From the NCBI GenBank assembly GCA_951802425.1, contig OX637806.1:248001-312000 (forward strand): a stretch of DNA of 64,000 nt. The letters run 5' to 3'. How positions within the stretch are numbered: the stretch's first letter is position 1; every line of letters starts with the position of its first letter. The notes below the pieces were generated by a model, which worked only from the letters and a program-made list of their open reading frames with translations, had not been told where the DNA came from and did no database searches. The position numbers and the translations under genes were made by a program. The DNA comes from Clavaria fumosa. Taxonomy: Eukaryota > Basidiomycota > Agaricomycetes > Agaricales > Clavariaceae. Positions 1 to 11,876 of the stretch are shown in pieces.

Positions 1-1446
1 GGGGGTGATGCGGTACGTGATGTTTCTTTCTTTCTTTTTCACTTTGCACTGACAAGTTTTCAGGATGATTTCCTTGCCGGCTACGTTGCCGCAATCGACG
101 ATGACGTGGAGGTGGACGAAGGACTCGTCCTCGTCGCGAGAAGGCTCAAAAAGTGGCGAAGGCTCCATGGGGATGAATGAACCGCCGAGCAGACGAGGAA
201 ACAGGAGGAGGCCAAAGCCGAATAGGAACGTGCGGACGAGGAGAGGGCGGCCGCCGAGAGGGCTGCAGCGGAGACAGAGGCGAGAAGGGTAGAGGCGGCG
301 AGGGCTGCCGAGAAGAGGGCGCGTTGGATGGTCGGGAGCGAGGACGATGGAGAGGGGGGAGAGGAGGTTGCAGCAGCAGCCGCAACAGCTACGCTGGTCG
401 CTGACGCAGCAGCCGTAACCACGGCCGTGACCGATCCGATGGTCATTGTGGAGCCGGGCGCGAGCGAAGAAACGGATCTGACGGCGGGTGCCGTGAGCAA
501 GGCGGGGGCCGACGAGGGCGATCAAGACGGCGTCCGGACGATATGGGGGACCGATGGGGTAACGCCCGTCGGTGTCATGAAGGCGGGGGCGACCAGTGCG
601 AGGATCGGGGGGCGCCGTGTGGTGGTTGAGGTGCCCCCTGTTCCGGAGCATCGGGTCGGCGCGCGGATGACTGCGACGCCTCACCATATGTCGGGGTGGG
701 GCGATATTGGAAAACGGGCAACGGAGGGACGAGGGCGAGGGCGGAGGGTCGAAGTGGGGGCGGACATCGAGCTCCGGGCTGCGTGACAGCCTGGGGACAA
801 GGTAAGTCGTCAATTGGAGTTTTGATTCTTAGATTTCTGATCTGGTGAGTAGGAGCACGACCCGGCCTGTGAGGCATGTGCCTGGAAAAGGCATTTGTGC
901 TACAGAGTGGAAGGAGTGGCATGCCGGTGGTGCCGGAACTATAAGGTGTCGTGCAGTCTCTCGGCTGTATGAGGTAAGTAATATTCTTTTTTTTATTTCT
1001 TGATGAACCAATCTGAAAGGTGTGTTTCAGGAGTGAAAGCTGAGAAGGTCGCGGTGTCCGGTGACGGAGGTAAGTCAAGAGAGTACCGGATCTGTATCGG
1101 CTAATGTAGCGGAGTAGGTCCAAAGGCGGCGGAAGCGACCGCGAGCAAAAGACCGAGGCGAGGTGCAACGCGGGCGCCAGTCCATGAGGAGACAACACCG
1201 GAGGAGGAAGAGGAGGATGAAATTGAGGACGACGAGAGCGTGGAGTTGGTGGAGCCGCCAGCGAAGAGGAGGAAGGCGGAGGCGGGTCCCAGCCGAAAGG
1301 GAAAGGAGCGGGAGACGGAGCCAGGAGTGTCCGGAAGGGAGGCGCTGGAGAGAGCGCTGGAGATGATGGAGAGGGGGGCGGATCAGGTGAAGGCTGGGGC
1401 GGAGCTTCTCCGGATGCTCCTTCTTGGCGGGTCATCTGCTAAATAA
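1..1446 (+). pseudogene. Antisense Zn2Cys6-like gene of gypsy family A/B, decayed copy A
   Basis: This is the counterpart of the gene at 33889-35403, cut by the window edge inside exon 1. Introns recognisable by GT...AG ends and by alignment are 13-63, 802-852, 974-1030 and 1070-1117. The zinc cluster is encoded in exon 3 (853-973): Cys pairs spaced CX2CX6CX7CX2CX6C, all six Cys kept. The C-terminal exon (1118-1446) keeps the acidic stretch, a KRRK nuclear-localisation-like motif and the final helix. Exon 2 carries a TGG-to-TGA stop near 178 and another TGA near 784, and exon 3 a CGA-to-TGA stop near 970, so the protein cannot be made whole. It lies head-on to pol, which ends at 1654. Confidence 0.8.
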
Positions 1447-1653
1447 ACAAAATATTTCTTTCTTTTGTTTTTAATTTTATATATTTTGTTACTGAGTGGA
1501 AAAATAGGTGAGAAGTGTGGGACTGAGGTGTGAAGTGAGGAACGTCAGGTATAAAGTGTGGACTTGTCTGAAATTTCAATTTTATTTTATTTTTTGAGCT
1601 GGAAAAGCCGATATATGAGGTAGGAAAAATGGAGTATGACAGTGGAGCAGTGC

Positions 1654-4600
1654 TTAATGGCAGGGCTGGAGCTTCCAGATTCCTTCAGAGCGTTTCGAAT
1701 GGTTATCGGGTGTATCAGAATCGGTAGCGTCGCTATCGGATTCGTTGGATTGTACGGTAGCTTTTTCAGGATTGTCCTCGGCATTGGTGATTTCGTCGGA
1801 ATGTGCTTGTGATTCATTGGGCTCGTCCTCGGCTGCGATCGTGTTCTCGGGTTGGTTGTCTACATGTTGTTCCTCGTTTGGATCGATGATAGAGGTGACC
1901 GGAATCGATGTTTGCGATCGCAGATAGTAGGGAATGATGCGGAAAGCTGCATAGTGGATCTTTGAGATGGCGCCGTCGAGTTCCAAGAGAATATATGCAC
2001 CGTATTGAGTTTGGCAGACAATGATCATCGGTCCGAAGAATTGCGGTTTTGTCTTCCGGTTTAATTCCATTTCTACGGCCGAGTTTCGGATCAATACCAG
2101 CGATCCAGGATTGAAATCGTAGTCGATGATAGAGTTTCGGTGTGCGTCGATGAACTGCTTGATGGATTGTTTTCGGGCAGTGAGTACTTTGTCGGCGATG
2201 GTTGCTAGGTCTTCTTCCCATTTTTGTAGTTGGTGGGCTCGGAGGGCAATCAGTTCCGTAGTAGTTATCGGGGCGTCGGCGGTCGGAATTAGATATGTTG
2301 CTTCGGATATGTCGAAGGGAAAAGCGGTTCAACGCCGTGTGCAATGTAAAATGGAGAGTGACCGGTGGACCATTGGATTGTGGTTCGCTCCGCCCAAATG
2401 ACTGAGGGTAAAACATCCAGCCATTTCGATTCGTCTCCGTCTGCTGCTTTGATTAACGACTCGCGGACCGACCGGTGGGCATGTTCGATGACACCGTTAG
2501 CGCATGAATTATATCCGGAGATACGGATGTGACAGATTCCGTACCGTTTCTTGAGGAAATCGAGGGCCTTGATAAATGGGGTGCCGTTATCCATAATGAT
2601 CTCTTCTACTGCTCCCCATCAGCACAGTATATCTTCAAATATGAAGGTTCCGAGAAGTCGGGCAGTCTCGTTTCGTAGCGGTCTTGCTTCCGGATATGCG
2701 GATAATGAACATCGGGTGTGGACAAGAAGTCGGAAACCGCGAGTTCTGGGTAGGAACATGGTGTCAATGTGCGCTCGACGGAAAAGACCGGCTGGGGTGG
2801 CAACCATCGGTGGAATAAAAATCTTCCGGATTTGTCGAGTCTGGCATTGGTGACAAGTTTGGACAAACCATTTTACGTCTTGATCCAACACCGGCCACCA
2901 GAACCGATTTAAGATACGCATCCGGATAACATAAATGCCTTTGTGGCCAAGTGAATCGTGTGCCTCAGTGATAATTCTAAGCCGCTTGGGGTCCGGAGGT
3001 ACTACCTGGTGGCATCCGTTAGGTCGGTGACGCCATAGCTTGTCATCAAGGATGAAGAAGTCGGATGCGGAGTGGACTAATCGTCGGAATTGGTTTGCGT
3101 CGATGCCAGGTGGACGGATCGGGTTTCGAAGGAAAGATTCTATTTTGCGGATCTGGTCTTCTCTTTTCTTGGCTGCGTCTGACCGGGGGATAAGAATGGC
3201 GGAGGATCTCTTGGGGGCTGGTGGATCATCGGATGGTACCGTCGAGTTGAGTAGCATCAATCCTGTGGGAAGTTGGGAGCCAGTATGAGCAAGACCGGAG
3301 GGGGGTGCATCCGATGGATAGTGAGATTTCGGTGTTCGATTCATGTATTCCATAGTGAACACGTAGCTCCGATCGATCCACTCTTCATGATCTTCAGACT
3401 CGGTGTCTTCCTCACCATCTCTGGCACATCGGCGTGATAATCCATCGGCTCCGGTATGTTTATCTGTGGGGATGTGAACAAGGTTGAAATCGAAAAGTAG
3501 TATACCGGCAATCCATCGATTCATGGCAGCGTTTGGCTGAATGTCTGGGTTGTTTAGCATACCCTTAATAAATTTGGCATCCATTTCGACAGTGAATTTC
3601 GGAAGGCCGACAAGGTAAATCCGGTACGATCGAAGGGCGCGAAACAGTCCATATAACTCAATTTTTGCTTGAGAGTATCGGGCCTCGTGTTCATTCCAGG
3701 TTATCGATCCGAACCTAGATGGGTACCGGATTCCATCTTCTCCTGTTTGAAATAGCGCAAAGCCAACGGCAATGTTGGACAAGTCAACGGCCATAATAAC
3801 GGGCCATCCAGAGTGGTAATTGATCGGTCGAACGGCGGATGAGTTGACTATTGCGTCTTTAAGTTGGTCCATCGAATTTTGCTCTTCTTCTTCGAACCTG
3901 AATGGAACGTCCTTGCGAGTTAGACAGACAAGAGGTCGGGCAAGTACGGCATAGTTTTTAATGAATATCCGGAGCAGTCCGCAAACGCCTAAAAATGATC
4001 GGACATCTGTGAGTGTTTCGCATGGAGGCCAGTCTCGGATGCGTTGAACATTGGAAGCATTCGGAACTCGCCCTTCATAGGTGCACGTGTGTCCAGTAAC
4101 AATTGTTTCGGGGGTGCAAATTGTCGTTTTCTTGCCATTAAAGGTTCCTCCGACTATCTTGACTCGTTGGAGCACCCAGTTGATGTTATTCAAATGCTCC
4201 CAAACGAACCGCTGTATTAGCGGATTCTCCGGGATCGTCTCGTAAGTGCCGTCCGGAAGCTCATATCGGGTTTCCGGGCCCTTAATCACTACATTGTCCA
4301 CGAATGGAATGGTTACGTGCGGAATTTCGTCTTGGAGAATATGCGTGACATCTCCGTGCATAATTTGCATCACGTTGGTGTATCCCATTGGGACGCAAGT
4401 GAGCTGTTTGGCTCCGAGAGGGGTTTGAAATGTGGTAAGGTCTCGGCTTCGCTCATCAAGAGACCGTTGATCGAAGGAGATGAATAAATCGAGAGTTCCG
4501 TAGCATCCGTGTCTGGCGAATGATTCCGCAAAAACCTCCATTATTGGGGGAACCGCGGAGTCGCCGATGGTGACTTTGTTTAATGGCTGGAGGTTATGTA

Positions 4601-5411
4601 CAGACTTTCTGTCCTTCTTTAACACGCAAAACCATTGGGACCGATAGGAGGAGTTGGACTCTTCGTAGACTCCGGCCGCTATCTTATCTCGGATAACCTT
4701 CAGGACCTCATCGTAGATGCCGGGAGGAATCGGTATATTTTTGAAGATCCAAGGAACATGTTCGACTGTCAGGATGATAATCGGATCGAAGTATTTTGCA
4801 TCGAATCGTCCTTTTTTGGTCTCCATCCAAGTGAAGGCATCCTCCTGGGCTTTAATCAGATAGTGAACGAGTTTTTCTTCGTCTGGCCATAAAAATCCGG
4901 TGGGGTTTGCATTATGCGCATTTTTCCGGTCTTGAGTATATCGGAGACTGGGGGTGAAATCAGGTGGGTGTGTTGGAAGTGTCGGTATATTGGCTAGGGG
5001 GTCTGGATGCCAGCGTCGGACAATCCGGAATTCTTCGGGTACCGTTGCTTTGATCAGATTGACGTGGTTCGCTACCTTCTTATATTTCTTTCCTAGGTAA
5101 ACTGGCAAAACGGCATCCGTAGATGGGAAATTTATTTCGGAGGTATTGTTGTACAGGGGGTATGCGATATTCGGATGCGTCAGTTCACATTCGATAGCGA
5201 CCAGGGAATCAATGGAATCGAGAGAAATGTCTGAGACACTGATACTGGGAATGGGATTGGGAGGTGCTAAATTTACAAGGGAAGACGATGAGAAATTTTG
5301 AATGGAAGTGGAAAAGATGGCTGGAGTCTCGTATTTGGGTATAGGTTCTGTGTCCGCATCGGCCGGAGGTGAGTCCGTAGATTTGCGGATAATCGAGGCT
5401 CCAGCCATCAA
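1654..5411 (-). pseudogene. pol: Ty3/gypsy pol (RT, RNase H, integrase), copy A
   Basis: The largest open part is 930 codons (5411 to 2619). It covers reverse transcriptase with the LDLF..FDQ and TTFQTPLGA blocks and the active site read as FVDN, then RNase H (IMAVDLSN, QAKIELYGL), then the H2C2 integrase zinc finger (H..GH then CHQC), then the first catalytic Asp of the integrase. A TGA replaces the CGA seen in copy B at 2616-2618. Downstream, 2594-2289 holds the TDNG-type Asp and the Glu (NGVIEHAH), and 2094-1654 the C-terminal part, in shifted frames. A single-base deletion near 2312 and a 9-bp deletion in the RT also separate it from copy B. The start overlaps the gag-protease stop by four bases, as expected for coupled translation. 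Confidence 0.92.
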
Positions 5412-7382
5412 AAATCCAGATGCGGTTTCTTGTTATTCAATGTTTTGCGGACCGGGATTCGCTCCTTTGTTGGCACAATGATTCGTTCTCCTGTGTTCGG
5501 ATCGTTTAGAATGAGATCCTGGGCTCCGTGGGGATGGTCAATTGTCTGAGAGCTGGTTAGCATAAAAAATGGTCGTCCAACAAGAACCTCGCAGGGTAGC
5601 GTGTCTGCCACTTGCATTTGAACATGGAACGTGCACAGACCGATCTGTAAAGGGAAATTTTTGATGAGTCTGAGCGTCGGAGCGATGGTGCCATGGGATG
5701 ATTCCATATGGATTACTCGTTCGGAGTGCAACGGATTGCCGAGCTTTTCCCAAACATCTCGCCTCATTGCTACAATAGAGCTACCCTGGTCAAGAAGACA
5801 CTCCGCTGCGATCTGGCCATCTAGAATGCCCTCAACGATGCGGAGTGGAGCAGCATCGACTGCGACGACGAGATCGGAGGTATCCAGGGCTGTAATGTTC
5901 GTGTAAAGCGTGTCCTGTACGACGGAAGCAGTGACCGGGACATGGCGGGCGGTGACCATATCCTTCATCTTTTTGCGGACGTCTCCGGAAATGGCGAGTA
6001 ATTCACGGGGTGTCACATGGACCGGAATGTCGAGTGTGCGATCAAAAACTTGTTGAACAGTTACCAGATTTTCTATTGGAGCTTGGTAATGATACTGGAC
6101 GTTGGATCGTTCGATTCTTTCCGGCTTCGATGGGCGCATGACTGGAGGCGAGGTAATGACAACGGCGGGTGGAGGAGGTAACCTAGATGGCTGTGGATCG
6201 TTATTTCGGGGTGCGGGCACTTTCCTTTTGCTCTTGTCTATTTTCTTTGCCACATCGTTTGCAAAGGTGCAAGCCATATTTTCCAGGGCGATCCTCTCGC
6301 CATCTTCTTCTTCTGAATCGTCTTCCATATCCAGGGGATTTACGAATGATCCGGTCGGCTGTGCTTCAAATACCGCAGTTGTCGCCGGTGGCGTAGTACT
6401 TGTCGAAGCGCTCGGATAGATTGTTCCCTGCAATAGTGCCTGGCAAATATCGTCCAGAAGGCAGGCAAATCCTGCCCTCTGTGTTCTGAATGCATTTGCC
6501 GGACTTGATGTATTCGAGGGCTTTCGGACAGGCGTTAATGAAATGACCTGGTTCCGAACAAAAATTACACGCCCGATTTGTAGGGGTATTCGTGGTTCGG
6601 GGGGCAAAGCGTTTTGCCTGTTTGAGAGACTGGGCTGATAAAATTGATTCCAGGTGAGCCATTGTAGAAGCAAATGTCGCCAAGGCTGCGGACATGTCGA
6701 GTTCTTCCTTTTTGACCACTGGTTTCAGTTCCCTCCCGGGGGCTGCGGATGCGAAGCAGATGGGTCCGGAGAATTGATCGGTTGTCAGGGAGTGCGGGGA
6801 CATTGAGGAGAGTAGAAATTCGGCTGCAGCGTGAACCTCATTCATCGGGTATGGGTCCTCCGGATGGTGATTAGGTAGTATAATCACGAGCCGGCTCTCG
6901 ATCCGGTGCCTAGTATGATCCCCAAATCCGAGGATGTAAAGCCGGTTCCTATCGTTGGTGGACATACGTTGTGAACTGATCAGATGCGAGGTGATCCGAA
7001 GAAAGTCCCGGTAGTATTCTCCGTGTTCTGCACGCGTGTAAACCGCTTTTTGGGCCAAGTCTGATATGAAACGGTCCAAATCGGCGACAGAAAACAAGCG
7101 ACCGCCATTGGAGCCTGGGTAAAGGCGTCGGACAGCCGCTTTGAAGGTATCCCAAGTCCATTCCGGGTGCGGGTCGGGTGTGAGAGTCTCCCAAAGAAGA
7201 CATGTGTCAGTATCGAGGTAATGCTTTGCGTACCGAATTAAATTGGTCTCCGGAACATCTGGATTAATGCCGGTTAGTACAATGTCAATGTCCTCGAAGT
7301 ACCGGTTGAGATGCGTCGGTACTCCGTCAAAGGCAGGGGCCTCGTGAGCGCCACGGAGCGGATATCTTGGTTGATTAGCCAT
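5408..7382 (-). pseudogene. gag: Ty3/gypsy gag-protease, copy A
   Basis: Gag starts best at 7382 (MANQPRYPLRG), the Met shared with copy B. An upstream in-frame Met exists at 7463 but is not shared. A CX2CX4HX4C zinc knuckle (CNFCSEPGHFINAC) lies near 6540-6580. Near 6390 a deletion of about 22 bp relative to copy B shifts the frame, so gag ends early at 6366. The protease part continues in the 5408-6673 frame, with the aspartic protease motif LLDQGS near 5795-5815. Gag packages the RNA and the protease matures the polyprotein. This copy cannot make the fused product. Confidence 0.92.
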
Positions 7383-7739
7383 TTGTATTGGTGCGTGGGG
7401 TGATAGGTTTACTTCGTCCGGTGAATTCTGAGGTGTTTCTGGTGGGAAGTGAAGGATGCTCAATTCGAGGGGGAGTGGTGTAAGCGGTTCTTCGAAGATC
7501 TGTGGTAATGTGGTAACCGGGGTGGCAAAGCTCGTGTGGGAGTAAACAATGGATGAAATACTGGGAATGTCCGATGGAAGAAAGTGGGAAGTTTCAATTA
7601 CTTCTCCGCAAGTTCGGTATGCAGTGGTTCTGAAGTCGGATTCGGGTTTCGAGTTTTCAGGCGTTCAGAGCGTCGAGGCTGGAAAGCGGAGGAGCCTCTG
7701 GGAATTCTCGAAGGCTGTAGTGAAGATGTTGTTACGACC

Positions 7740-7757
7740 CCCTCGTGGTGGGCTCCA
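7740..7757 (-). other. Primer-binding site, copy A
   Basis: Reading the minus strand away from the LTR, a TGG-initiated stretch (TGGAGCCCACCACGAGG) starts four bases after the LTR edge. A matching tRNA would end GGGCTCCA, with U at position 73. That fits tRNA-Cys, but the tRNA identity is inferred. Confidence 0.6.
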
Positions 7758-7761
7758 AAAT

Positions 7762-8666
7762 TGTAGTAGGCTGTACAGGTGTTGGCTGCAAATAGATGTT
7801 TGCAGCTGGGTTCTTCAGGGGGTCTTATTACACAATGGGTACACTAGACAGAACCTTGGAGGATGTAGAGGTTGAGTGCAAAAGGTTCAGAGAGTGAAAA
7901 TATATGTTGTCCAGAGTATCCAGTATCGGATCCGATAGAGTCCGATGTTTGGATCAAAGGTTTGAGGGGCCGGCGACGACGAAGGCCAGCGGATCAATAG
8001 GTATGATGAAGGGTGAGCTTGCTAAAAATCACGCACGATGTGGGCATTCAAAAAGCTGGATTACCATAGAACCTGGTACATACTTAAGTACATTTTTGTA
8101 AGTACAGCAAATCCGGTTCTATGGAAGTTTCCGGAAGCTACAGAAGGTAATGCGGTATTGTGTGCAAGGTCATATAGAGGTCATGTATCATAAAAGAGTT
8201 ATGCGGTTCGGAGGAATGAAGTGTCCGATGATTGGTGTACATCCGGACTGCTCGTAAAATGAAGGAGAGTGAGACTGGTACAGCAAAGGGGTACTAGGAA
8301 CAATGGACAAGGCACTGCAAAGGGTTTGAAATGTTTCAATGATCGGATGGTTGAAAGGGATCACAATATGATATTTACAGCATGTATATGAAATAGAGGA
8401 ATGGGAATGGAATAGTGAGTATGTTGAGCGCTGACCATGCTGGAGTGATGAAATAGAGGGGTGTAGGCAGTGTGTGTGACCTGTGGGCTGTGATCTTCAC
8501 AGGGAATCGGAGACCGGAGAGTCCGATGTCGGATAAGTATCGGTCATTATCAGACGGTGTCGGATTGTTATCGGATCGTATCGGACGCGATTGCCTTGGA
8601 TCCCGAAATATCCGGATGGTCGGTATCTGTCATGTTTCTATGTTTAAACCACATATTATCCTTACA
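7762..8666 (-). repeat. 5' LTR of copy A (905 bp)
   Basis: The LTR runs from TGTAGTAGG to CCTTACA, with TG...CA ends on both strands. It aligns with the two 907-bp LTRs of copy B. Compared with those it has lost several CpGs to TG or CA (for example near 7800-7815). It holds a row of TCGG units at 8529, 8540, 8560, 8571 and 8581, with the third unit mutated to TCAG at 8550. Confidence 0.95.
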
Positions 8667-8919
8667 ACAATAAACATTTATTATTGAGTACTATGGAGGT
8701 GTGAGTGATGGGTATAAGGAATGTGTGTATTCTACTTACCCTCAGCTTTACTTAAGCTGAGGGTGCACGTCGGATCATCGTATGTACTGTAGCTTATATA
8801 AGTGTTGACTTAGCATTCATGGCTTCTGGCTGGATATATTTCCTTGACACAATCCACCAAATCCTATGTACATACCTTCAAACCCATTCTAACCATTTAC
8901 ATCACCCATTCACATACCC
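8667..8919. other. Spacer with a short perfect hairpin
   Basis: No gene is seen. A 10-bp perfect inverted repeat, CCCTCAGCTT / AAGCTGAGGG with a 5-base loop, lies at 8739-8763. No T-run follows it, so it is not a clear terminator. Confidence 0.5.
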
Positions 8920-9693
8920 CTTGTGACCTTAGTAGAACATGTCCATAGTCACTTTATGACTGACCATACCCTGTACTACTATAGTTCTGTCACTTGGTGA
9001 CCTCTGTACTTTTCCTTTTCCATTATACTCTCTGTATGTACATATATAAAGTCTTGCATGTACTTACGGTACTCTAGACTTGATATTGATGCACTTTGGT
9101 TTAAGCTTGAGGCCACGATGCCCTTTGAGCTTGGAACCATTGCGATTGATAGGTCTTGTCTCTCTTGGTGACCTCAAGATCATCAAGACACTTCTACTCT
9201 ATTCTAACTCGTCCTCCACGCTCATATAAACTCGTGCACTTAAGTATTCTCTCCTATTCGTCTTGATACTGATTTCTTCGAACCCCACAGGTTCTCTTGT
9301 CGGTTGGCAAAGTCATTGCCTTCACCAATACACCTCTCAACATCGTCGCAACTACCCGCAACTCTCTCAACATCGTCTATTTCTCCCTCCTCATCTATTT
9401 CTTCCTTCACACTTTGTTGGTCGACTTCGCGACCTTCTCAGCATTACCTATTTCTCTCAACTCATCCTTTTCCCTCTCTATACTTTGTCTACCAACTTCG
9501 CAACCTTCTTAGCAATGTCTCCCTCCTCTCTACTTGTCTTTCTTCATTCTCACATCTTCTTAGACATCCTTGCAACTTTCCAGGACCAAGTATTGACTGT
9601 GCTCAACAGTTGATTGGTCTTAGCGAGTTTCCAGAACTGGTCACCAACAAGTTGACCTTCGGCATTACTTACGAGACAGGACAGGCCCTAACA
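8920..9693 (-). repeat. Family C LTR fragment, inverted orientation
   Basis: This is the reverse complement of the first half of the family C LTR (as at 30290-31771), ending at its TGTTAGGGCCTGTC terminus (reverse-complemented) at 9693. The edges on the left are approximate. CpGs are largely converted to TG/CA. The serine-rich reading frame at 9304-9720 is part of this LTR and not an independent gene. Confidence 0.8.
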
Positions 9694-10430
9694 GTCGCAG
9701 AGTTGACTGATGAAGCATGAAGAAAGAAATAGACAAGGAGAGAGAAACAGACAATGTCGAGAGGGTTGCAGGTAGTCACGACAGTGTTGAGAGATGTGTC
9801 AGTGAAGGCAATGACTTTGCCAACTGACGAGGGAACCTACAGGGTTTGAAGAATCAGTACCAAGATGAATAGGAGAGAATACTTAGGCACGCAAGTTTAT
9901 ACAAGTGCAGAGAATGAGTTAGAATGAAGCAAAGGTGTCTTGGCGATCTTGTGGTCACCAAGAGAGACAAGACCTATCAATCGCAATGGTTCCAAGCTCA
10001 AAGGGCATTGTGGCCTCAAGCTTAAACCAAAAGTGCATCAATATCAAGTCTACAGTATGAGAAGTACATGCGAGACTTATATACATGCGTGCAGTGGAGT
10101 ATAACAAAAGAGGAAAAGTACAGAGGTTGCCAGGTGACAGAACTATAGTAGCGCAGGGTATGTTTAGTTGTATAGTAACTAGGTGTGTGCTCTACTAAGG
10201 TTGCGAGGGGTTAGGAATGCATAGGTAAGGTCACAAAGATGACCTGTCATGAGTCATGACCTGGTTAAATAAGCATATACATAACTATAACTACAGGGAG
10301 ATTCCTGGATCATATGTAATGTAGTTATAGACGACTGAGGAGAGGAAGGGGAGCATATTGGAAAGGTATATACAGCTGACCGTTGGTGGCGTGTTTGAGT
10401 GTTAAGGTTGCGAGGTCATAAGAGTGGTCA
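9694..10430 (+). repeat. Family C LTR fragment, direct orientation
   Basis: It resumes the family C LTR from about 257 bp inside its left end (GAGTTGACTGATGAAGCATG), running to the conserved GTTAAGGTTGCGAGGTCATAAGAG near 10400-10426. Together with 8920-9693 it forms a large imperfect palindrome whose arms share several hundred bases. Confidence 0.75.
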
Positions 10431-10816
10431 CACGGGCGGGCCCCTTTGCAATTGAAGAGAAGGTGGGACCTGCCAGGTATCGCCTCAAGCTCCCTCGGGC
10501 CTGGCGCATCCATCAGGTCTTCAATGAGTTGCTGTTGACGCCTTACCATCCCCCTTCCTTCCCCTCTCAGAATCTGCCTCCCCCTCCGCCCCCTACAATC
10601 AATGATGACCACCTGGAGTATGATGTGGAGGCGATCCTTGATGTTAAGAAGGTGGGGCATGGAGTGAAGTACTTGGTGAAGTGGTTGGGATACCCAGTGG
10701 AGGAAAACACTTGGGAGCCCTGTAGGAACCTCACTAACGTAACATTGCTTCTCCAGGACTTCTTCCTCTCCCACCCTGACAAGGCCAAGCTAGCTGGTCA
10801 GGATGCCCAGCCTTAA
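10431..10816 (+). pseudogene. pol: 3' end of Ty3/gypsy pol with chromodomain (element E)
   Basis: The frame, open from 10424 to the stop at 10816, encodes the integrase C-terminal region (GPARYRLKLPRAWRIHQVF) followed by a chromodomain (YDVEAILDVKK...YLVKWLGYP...NTWEP). The chromodomain of chromoviruses tethers the integration complex to modified histones. Everything upstream is lost at the junction with the family C LTR fragment. A polypurine tract and an LTR follow directly, so this family has no antisense gene between pol and LTR, unlike A/B, C/D and G. Confidence 0.9.
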
Positions 10817-11123
10817 GAGGGGGGTGATGTTAGGATCACTTACATAAGCCATCCCAAAGAGGAGTTATGGAGAAACTGGGGAGGGTTGTTGGAAGGTCAC
10901 ATGACCTGTGGCTGGGTCGGATTATGTAATCATGTAAGATCACATGACCTGGGGCCTGGGCGAATCACGTGATCCGAGGGTCCGAGCGTGGGAAAGTCGG
11001 CAAGTGCCGGGGCTCTCGCTATAAGTACTTCGTTGTTTCCATTTTTGTACTCTTTTCCCCTTATCTTAGTATTGTTGTCATGACCTTACACTTAAGTTGT
11101 GTGAGACCCAGTCTGATAAGTAG
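10814..11123 (+). repeat. Polypurine tract and 3' LTR of element E
   Basis: The tract AAGAGGGGGGTGA lies just before TGTTAGGATCAC at 10828, the LTR start. The LTR carries three TCACRTGA-type palindromes (near 10901, 10951 and 10966) and a TATAAGTA box near 11021-11028. The end is placed near TAGGCA at 11123 by comparison with the related copy at 19795 and is uncertain. Confidence 0.7.
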
Positions 11124-11199
11124 GCATTGCTATGTTTGTATATATGAGGTTTGAAGTTTGAATATATAGTAATGAAGGGGTTAGTGGAGCGGAGCAGAG

Positions 11200-11876
11200 A
11201 TGTTCTATTGGAGTCCGATCGGAGTCCGATATCGGAGAAACGGAGAAGTAACAAGAAGGAGGAGACTTATGGGACTGTGGCCTCAATGTATGTGTTGTGC
11301 CACCACGTATATACGTGTCCCTATTTATCAAACAAAAACAATGCCCAAGAGAGAATCAGAACATAAGTCAAACTCCGAAGTTGATTGGAGTTGATCGGAG
11401 TTGGCCGGAGTTGGTCAGATGATGTGGAGAACGTCAAGGACAATGAGGATGAAAGCTCAGAGATGTTTAGGATCAAGAGACGTTAATATTCGAACTGAGG
11501 AGCAGGGAGATACAGGTGGAAACTTATACTGCAAGGACAGAGTATAGGAGTAATGTGAAACAATGTACATATCAAATTACTAGGAGAGTTTCACCACAAG
11601 TGCCTGTGCAATTTTCATGGAACAAAGAAATAACAACAAAAATAACTCCCATGGGTCAAGGGTATCCTCTCAATGGTAAACAGAATGAGGGGATGGAGGG
11701 AGAAGGTTCTAGAATGAAGTCCGAAAGGTCCGAAGTATGGCAGAACAGAGTCCGAAGAAAGCATGGGGCAGAGGATGCAGAGTTACAGAGGGGCGGATCG
11801 GAGATTGCCGGAGTTGGTGTGGAGTCCAGAGTCCAGAGCAGGGATTGTGCTTATGTGATTGGATGGGGTCATAACA
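11200..11876 (-). repeat. Inverted LTR of the element G family
   Basis: The last 30 bases (11847-11876) are the reverse complement of the LTR start at 63949 with one CpG-to-CpA difference. The stretch to the left has many GGAGTCCGA/GGAGTT motifs typical of that family. The left boundary cannot be fixed from this window. Confidence 0.6.

Larger units (their letters stand above)
1..8666 (-). mobile_element. Ty3/gypsy LTR retrotransposon, copy A (left end outside window)
   Basis: Coding order on the minus strand is gag-protease (7382 to 5408), then pol with RT, RNase H and integrase (5411 to 1654). On the plus strand there is an extra antisense gene (1-1446). The 5' LTR lies at 7762-8666 with a primer-binding site next to it. 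The 3' LTR and the start of the antisense gene are beyond the left edge. The element aligns along its whole length with copy B (32768-42569), including non-coding parts, so both belong to one family. It carries frameshifts and premature stops and is non-functional as it stands. Confidence 0.95.

Noticed and set aside
81..1435. Long minus-strand Ser/Ala/Pro-rich frames opposite the antisense gene (81-500, 575-1435)
   Set aside because: They are mirror frames of the GC-rich, Glu/Ala/Arg-coding plus-strand exons and have no family features.
8739..8763. Hairpin as a transcription terminator
   Set aside because: No T-run and a eukaryotic context; kept only as a note in the spacer entry.
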